DNA of 64,000 bases. Source: Variovorax boronicumulans. GTDB taxonomy: Bacteria; Pseudomonadota; Gammaproteobacteria; Burkholderiales; Burkholderiaceae_C. The stretch is from contig NZ_JARXVG010000008.1 of the NCBI RefSeq assembly GCF_029892485.1, forward strand, positions 186,001 through 250,000. Reading direction: 5' to 3'. How positions within the stretch are numbered: the first letter of the stretch is position 1; every line of letters begins with the position of its first letter. This document shows, piece by piece, positions 59,701-64,000 of the stretch. Both the position numbers and the translations under genes were made by a program. The notes beneath the pieces are model-generated. The model saw nothing but the letters and a program-made list of their open reading frames with translations. It searched no databases and was not told the DNA's origin.

Positions 59701-61248
59701 ATGATGCCAAACATACTGATCGGCGTGGACATGGGCTCAAGCAGCCTGAAGGCGCTCGCCCTCGAAGCCGGAAGCGGCCGCGCCGTTGCCCTGTCCCGCA
59801 TGCCTTTGCCGCACGACCGGCTCGCCGGCGGCGGCTGCGAAGTGCAAGCCACGGCCATCCGCGCCGCGCTCACCCACGTGCTGCGCGACGTCGCCCACCA
59901 GCTCGGGCCGCGCGCCGCAGAGGTTCGCGCCATGGCCTGCACCGGCCACGGCGCCGGCCTCTACGCGCTCGATGCGAGCAACGAGCTCGTCGGCGGCCGC
60001 GCCGTCGCCTCCACCGACCAGCGCGCCGATGCCCGTGCACGTGCGCTCTCGGCGAGCCACGGCGAACGCCTGTTTGAGGATGTGGGCTGCCGTCCGTGGC
60101 CGGGCCAACCCACCGTGATCGCTGCCGAACTGCTGGGCACCGATGCCGTGCAGCGCGGCGATCTGCGCCGCCTGCTGTTCGCCAAGGACTACCTCGGCTT
60201 TCTGCTCACCGGCGAAATCGCCACCGACGCGAGCGATGCAAGCACCGCCGGGCTGGTGTCGCTTGCCAGCGGCGGCTGGTCGCAGACCGCCTTCGATGCC
60301 TCGGGCCTCAACGACCTGGGCGCGCACAACTTTGGCCCGATCGTGCCGAGCGGCACGGTGATCGGAAAACTGCGGCCTTCCGAAGCGGCGCTCTGCGGCC
60401 TGCCTGCGGGCATTCCGGTGGCGATGGGCGCCATCGACCTGCTCGCCTCGATGACCGCGATCTGCGCCGAGGGGCGCGGCCGCGCGGTGCAGGTCTTCGG
60501 CACCTGGTGCGTCAATGCGGTCATCGGGCCGGTGATCGCGCCCAAGCCCGCCGTTGCCTCCATCGTGAATTTCGGCCGCATGCGCGAGCGGCTCTACATG
60601 GAGAACAGCCCCTCCTCGATGGCCAACATCGCATGGCTCGCCGGTGCGCTCGGGCTGCCCGATGCGCGCGCGGTGGTCGACCTGGCGATGACGGTGCCGC
60701 TGGGCGCCAACGGCCTGCGTTTTGCGCCCTTCATCAACGGTGGTGGTGGCGTGACGGCAGGCTTCGTCGGCCTCAAGAGCCATCACACCCGTGCCGACAT
60801 GGCGCGCGCCGTCGTCGACGCCGTGGCGGCGCTGCATGCGCGCCACACGGCGCGCCTCGCAGCGGGCGGCCTCTCGGTGACCGCATCGACCGTGCTGGGC
60901 GGCGGTGCGAGCGATGCGCGCCTCGTGCGCTTGTTGGCCTCCTTCCTGGGCCGGCCGGTCGAATGCTGCGCCGACGACGAGACCGGCGCGCGCGGCGCCG
61001 CGCTCTACGCCGCCATGTCGCAAGGCCTGGACGACGCGGCCGAGGGCAGCGCGCTCCTGGCGCCCTGCGAAACGATCGAGCCCTATGCAAGGAGCGCAAG
61101 CGCCCATGCGGATTTCAACGCCGATTTCAACGAACTGATCGACAGCATGTCACCTGTATTCACCCACATCGCGGGCGGTGCGCAGAGCGCCGCACGGCCG
61201 CCCGAAGGCGCTCGCACCGCAGCTCGCAGCGCGGAGGTTTTCGAATGA
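59701..61248 (+). CDS. FGGY-family carbohydrate kinase (LyxK/carbitol-kinase-like)
   Basis: This 515-residue kinase has the phosphate motif IGVDMGSSSLKALALEAG, the catalytic aspartate in VAMGAIDLLASMTAICAEG (near residue 245) and the C-terminal VLGGGASDARLVRLLASFLG with RGAALYAAMSQGL. It resembles L-xylulokinase/carbitol-type FGGY kinases more than glycerol kinase. The C-terminus carries a 30-residue low-complexity extension. Two ATGs are adjacent, and either 59701 or 59704 could start. Its stop overlaps the GlpD-like gene (ATGA), so kinase and dehydrogenase are coupled: the kinase probably makes a polyol phosphate for the dehydrogenase to oxidise. Confidence 0.9.
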   Translation: MMPNILIGVDMGSSSLKALALEAGSGRAVALSRMPLPHDRLAGGGCEVQATAIRAALTHVLRDVAHQLGPRAAEVRAMACTGHGAGLYALDASNELVGGRAVASTDQRADARARALSASHGERLFEDVGCRPWPGQPTVIAAELLGTDAVQRGDLRRLLFAKDYLGFLLTGEIATDASDASTAGLVSLASGGWSQTAFDASGLNDLGAHNFGPIVPSGTVIGKLRPSEAALCGLPAGIPVAMGAIDLLASMTAICAEGRGRAVQVFGTWCVNAVIGPVIAPKPAVASIVNFGRMRERLYMENSPSSMANIAWLAGALGLPDARAVVDLAMTVPLGANGLRFAPFINGGGGVTAGFVGLKSHHTRADMARAVVDAVAALHARHTARLAAGGLSVTASTVLGGGASDARLVRLLASFLGRPVECCADDETGARGAALYAAMSQGLDDAAEGSALLAPCETIEPYARSASAHADFNADFNELIDSMSPVFTHIAGGAQSAARPPEGARTAARSAEVFE

Positions 61249-63008
61249 GCGCATGGCAACTTCCTTTTGTGCGCCCCGCGTCGCTCGCGGACCGTCATTT
61301 TTCGACCGTGATCGTCGGTGCCGGCATCAACGGCGTCGGCGTATTCCGCGATCTCTCGCTGCAGCGCGTGGATTGCCTCATCGTCGACAAGGGCGACTTC
61401 GGCGCCGGCGCCAGCAGCGCGCCCTCGCGAATGATCCATGGCGGCCTGCGCTACCTGGAGAACGGCAGCTTCTCGCTGGTGGCCGAGGCCACGCGTGAGC
61501 GCAACCTGCTGCTGCGCAACGCGCCGCACCTGGTGCGCCCGCTCAAGACGGTGGTGCCGCTCGCGAATTTCTTCGGCGGCCTCATGAGCAGTGCGCTCAA
61601 GTTCTTCGGCCGCACGCCGCCGCAGCGCACGCGCGGCCTGCTGGCAGTGGCGCTGGGCCTGCGGCTCTACGACATCCTGGGCCGCCGCCAGCGCGTGATG
61701 CCCGGGCACCGCATCAGCCGCGTGCCGACCAACGACCGCGGCCTCTTTCGCGCGGCGATCCGCTGGACCGCGACCTTCTTCGATGCGTGGATCAGCCATC
61801 CCGAATGGCTCATCCTCGAACTCATCGGCGATGCCTGCCGCGACCAGCCGCGCTCCGCCGCCGCCAACTACTGCCGCGTGATGGGCTGCGCGGGCAACAT
61901 CCTCACGCTGCGCGACGAACTCACCGGCGCGCTCGTGCGCGTGACCGCCGACACCGTGGTGAACGCCACCGGCGCGTGGCTGGACCGCAGCGCGGCCGTG
62001 CTGGGCGGCGCCGGTCCGCGCGTGATGGGCACCAAGGGCTCGCACCTGGTGCTCGACCATCCCGCGCTGCGCGATGCGCTCGACGGCCGCATGGCGTATT
62101 TCGAGGCGGTGGACGGGCGCGTGTGCATCGTCTATCCCTTCCTCGACCGCGTGCTCGTGGGCTCCACCGACATCCCGGTGGAAGACCCGGACCAGATCGT
62201 TACCGAGCCTGCCGAGGTCGACTACCTCATCGACGTGCTGCGCGAGGTGTTCCCCAACATGGCCTTCGGCCGCGACAACGTGGTCTACACCTACGTCGGC
62301 GTGCGGCCGCTCGCGCGCTCCGATGCCGACAAGCCGGGCCAGATCTCGCGCGACCATTCGGTGGTGATCGATCCGCCGAACGCGACGCGCGACATTCCCA
62401 TCGTCGGCCTCGTCGGCGGCAAGTGGACCACCTTCCGCTCGCTCGCCGAAGAAGCGACCACCGAGGTGCTGCAGCTGCTGGGGCGCTCGCGCACCGCATC
62501 GACCGAGCTGTTGCCCATCGGCGGCGGCGCGGACCTGCCGGCCGATGCGGCCGCGACCGACCGCTTCATCGAGAAGATGATGGCCGCCTCGGGCATGGAC
62601 CGCACCCGGGCGCTGACGCTGCTCGCGCGCTACGGATCGAAGGCGCTGCCGCTCGCGCAGCGCCTCGCCGCCTCGGGCGACGTGCCGTTGCAACATGCGC
62701 CCGATTACTCGGCCGCCGAGCTCTCGTACCTGTGCCTGGAAACCGGCGTGGTGCACCTGGACGACCTGGTGATCCGCCGCACGCTGCTGGCCATTCGCGG
62801 CCTCGTCACCGATGCCGCGCTCGCCGAAATCTCGGGTATCGCGGCCGAGGCGCTGGGCTGGGACGCGCCTCGCGCGCACAAGGAACTGAGCACCTGCGCC
62901 ACCGCCTTGCGCGAGCGCCACAACGTGCGCTTGCAGGCCGTGCCGCCCGACGTGGAACCCTCATTCGATGCATCATTGATGGCCAGCTCCGCCCTCGGCC
63001 AATCCTAA
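61245..63008 (+). CDS. GlpD-like FAD-dependent polyol-phosphate dehydrogenase
   Basis: This 587-residue flavoprotein is related to glycerol-3-phosphate dehydrogenase. The FAD fold reads FSTVIVGAGINGVGVFRDL, then the GAGASSAPSRMIHGGLRYLE signature, GSHLVLDHPAL, and GLVGGKWTTFRSLAEEAT. The C-terminal domain (ELSYLCLETGVVHLDDLVIR) matches the GlpD C-terminal domain. It is a peripheral membrane enzyme that passes electrons to quinone in this family. Coupling to a LyxK-type kinase, with an LsrF-like aldolase and a ribose-type importer nearby, suggests a polyol other than glycerol, comparable to the EryA/EryB pair for erythritol. Confidence 0.88.
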   Translation: MSAWQLPFVRPASLADRHFSTVIVGAGINGVGVFRDLSLQRVDCLIVDKGDFGAGASSAPSRMIHGGLRYLENGSFSLVAEATRERNLLLRNAPHLVRPLKTVVPLANFFGGLMSSALKFFGRTPPQRTRGLLAVALGLRLYDILGRRQRVMPGHRISRVPTNDRGLFRAAIRWTATFFDAWISHPEWLILELIGDACRDQPRSAAANYCRVMGCAGNILTLRDELTGALVRVTADTVVNATGAWLDRSAAVLGGAGPRVMGTKGSHLVLDHPALRDALDGRMAYFEAVDGRVCIVYPFLDRVLVGSTDIPVEDPDQIVTEPAEVDYLIDVLREVFPNMAFGRDNVVYTYVGVRPLARSDADKPGQISRDHSVVIDPPNATRDIPIVGLVGGKWTTFRSLAEEATTEVLQLLGRSRTASTELLPIGGGADLPADAAATDRFIEKMMAASGMDRTRALTLLARYGSKALPLAQRLAASGDVPLQHAPDYSAAELSYLCLETGVVHLDDLVIRRTLLAIRGLVTDAALAEISGIAAEALGWDAPRAHKELSTCATALRERHNVRLQAVPPDVEPSFDASLMASSALGQS

Positions 63009-63010
63009 AA

Positions 63011-63769
63011 GTGAACAGTCCCAACGACATCTCGACCGTGCTCGACCGCAACTCCGAGTCCCCGCTGTGGGCCCAGTTCCGCGATGCGCTGCGCCTGCAG
63101 ATCCTGCAGGGCGTGCTGCCCATCGGCGCCAAGCTGCCATCCGAAGCGGAGCTGGGCGACCAGTTCGGCATCTCGCGCATCGTGGTGCGCGAAGCGCTGG
63201 CCGACCTGGTGCGCAACAACCTCATCTACAAGATCAAGGGCCGCGGCGCCTTCGTGTCGGCGCGCGAGCGCGACGAGGATTTCGTCTCCACCGTGCTCGG
63301 CTTCTCCGACGAGATGGAACGCAAGGGCCGCTCGGTGCGCACGCAGATCCTCACGCAGGAACTGCGCGCGCCCACCGAGCAGGAGGCCGCATCGCTCGGG
63401 CTCACGGACCCCGAAGCGCAGGTCGTTGCGCTCAAGCGTCTTCGCAGTGTCGATGGCGAACTGCGCCTGCTGGTCGAGACGGTGGTGCCGGCGGACCTCG
63501 CGCCCGGGCTGCACCGCACGCGGCTGGACGACCGCTCGCTCTACGACGTGCTGCGCCGCCAATACGGCCTGCGCCTGGTGCGCGCCGAACGCTGGATCGA
63601 TGCGGTGCTGCCCGATGCCGAAACCTGCAAGCTGCTCGACCTGCCGCAGCCCGAGCCGCTGCTGCGCATCGAGTCGATCGCCTATGGAGCCAATGGCCGG
63701 CCGCTGGAGCACTACCGCGCGCTGCACCGTTGCAAGGAAAGCCGCCTGCACGTGCAGACGACGACCTGA
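63011..63769 (+). CDS. GntR-family (HutC/UTRA type) regulator
   Basis: This 252-residue regulator has a winged HTH (LPIGAKLPSEAELGDQFGIS, RIVVREALADLVRNNLIY) followed by a UTRA effector domain (RTQILTQELRAPTEQEAASL, LDDRSLYDVLRRQYGLRL). The GTG start lies 2 bp after the dehydrogenase stop, so it is coupled to the operon it likely controls. UTRA domains bind sugar phosphates or related small molecules, consistent with a polyol-phosphate signal. Confidence 0.9.
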   Translation: MNSPNDISTVLDRNSESPLWAQFRDALRLQILQGVLPIGAKLPSEAELGDQFGISRIVVREALADLVRNNLIYKIKGRGAFVSARERDEDFVSTVLGFSDEMERKGRSVRTQILTQELRAPTEQEAASLGLTDPEAQVVALKRLRSVDGELRLLVETVVPADLAPGLHRTRLDDRSLYDVLRRQYGLRLVRAERWIDAVLPDAETCKLLDLPQPEPLLRIESIAYGANGRPLEHYRALHRCKESRLHVQTTT

Positions 63770-63782
63770 GTTCTCTTCTCCG

Positions 63783-64000
63783 TCAGGCCTTGACGGTGTT
63801 GCGCGAGGGCCAGAGCACGGAGGCGATGGCCACCATCATCAGCGCGACCGCGACCCAGTCCTGCCAGTGCACGACCTCGCCGAGCCACACCGCGCCGCTA
63901 ACACGCCGAGCACGGGGATGAACATCACGCTCAGCGTCGAGGCCACCGGCGGCAGGCCGCGCGCGAGATAGAACCACGCGGCATGCGCGAAGCCGAAGAT
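63783..64000 (-). pseudogene. DMT/EamA transporter C-terminus with an apparent frameshift (cut by window edge)
   Basis: The end of an EamA-type permease reads AWFYLARGLPPVASTLSVMF then IPVLGV in one frame, and SGAVWLGEVVHWQDW through VALMMVAIASVLWPSRNTVKA in another. The two frames join if one base is missing near 63897-63903, where a V-L/F-S-G codon series is broken. The rest of the gene lies beyond the window. The change is either a real disabling frameshift or a sequencing or assembly error. Confidence 0.7.

Noticed and set aside
59701..63008. Reading the kinase and GlpD-like pair as a glycerol (glpKD) operon
   Set aside because: The kinase resembles LyxK/carbitol kinases, there is no GlpF facilitator, and an ABC sugar importer, AKR and LsrF-like aldolase are linked. 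A non-glycerol polyol fits better, though this is not proven.

Overview
The window is a high-GC, densely coded segment of a Gram-negative chromosome. It looks like a betaproteobacterium of the Comamonadaceae, most likely Variovorax or a close relative. That placement is inference from gene content: Bug-type solute-binding proteins, a phasin and a PHA-system protein, a gentisate-type aromatic pathway, many ABC importers, and many ATGA/GTGA gene overlaps. No rRNA, tRNA, CRISPR array, insertion sequence or prophage was seen. The left edge cuts an SDR gene. The right edge cuts a DMT-transporter gene that also carries an apparent frameshift.

Layout. 1-4.0 kb: a biotin-dependent acyl-CoA carboxylase (geranyl-CoA-carboxylase-like) with an SDR. 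4.1-12.8 kb: a stand-alone MHYT sensor, a beta-propeller lipoprotein, a DUF445 protein, argE, a glycerophosphodiesterase lipoprotein, an M20 amidohydrolase and a DUF2817 peptidase. 13.1-17.8 kb: a branched-chain amino-acid-type binding protein divergent from a molybdopterin oxidoreductase, which overlaps an aminopeptidase lipoprotein and a PHA-system protein. 17.8-26.1 kb: a minus-strand carbohydrate or polyol operon (AraC regulator, ribose-type ABC importer, zinc dehydrogenase, FGGY kinase, SDR). 26.4-30.7 kb: acyl-CoA and PHA-related genes (CoA transferase, acyl-CoA-binding protein, TetR, phasin, thioesterase). 30.8-38.5 kb: a LysR-controlled 3-hydroxybenzoate/gentisate pathway followed by two Bug proteins and a flavoprotein. 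38.5-44.0 kb: a small envelope protein, thioesterase II, GST, an unusual SDR coupled to a SulP transporter, and a methyltransferase. 44.0-48.6 kb: a complete five-gene Liv-type ABC operon. 48.8-53.9 kb: an orphan F0 c-subunit gene and a 1573-residue mosaic secreted di-heme protein. 54.0-63.8 kb: a second polyol-type catabolic locus in which a ribose-type ABC importer, an aldo/keto reductase and a class I aldolase are transcribed away from an FGGY kinase, a GlpD-like flavoprotein dehydrogenase and a GntR regulator.

Repeats. Three intergenic gaps hold copies of a ~235-bp element made of two ~95-bp palindromes in opposite orientation, like a bacterial interspersed mosaic element. The arms of one palindrome change between copies while staying self-complementary. 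A second GC-rich repeat forms a 115-bp hairpin at 21.6 kb, and a half unit of it supplies the last codons of livM at 45.5 kb. The most promising targets for new biology are these paired palindromes, the 54-64 kb polyol locus, the mosaic di-heme protein with its neighbouring orphan c-subunit, and the SDR that lacks the YxxxK residues.
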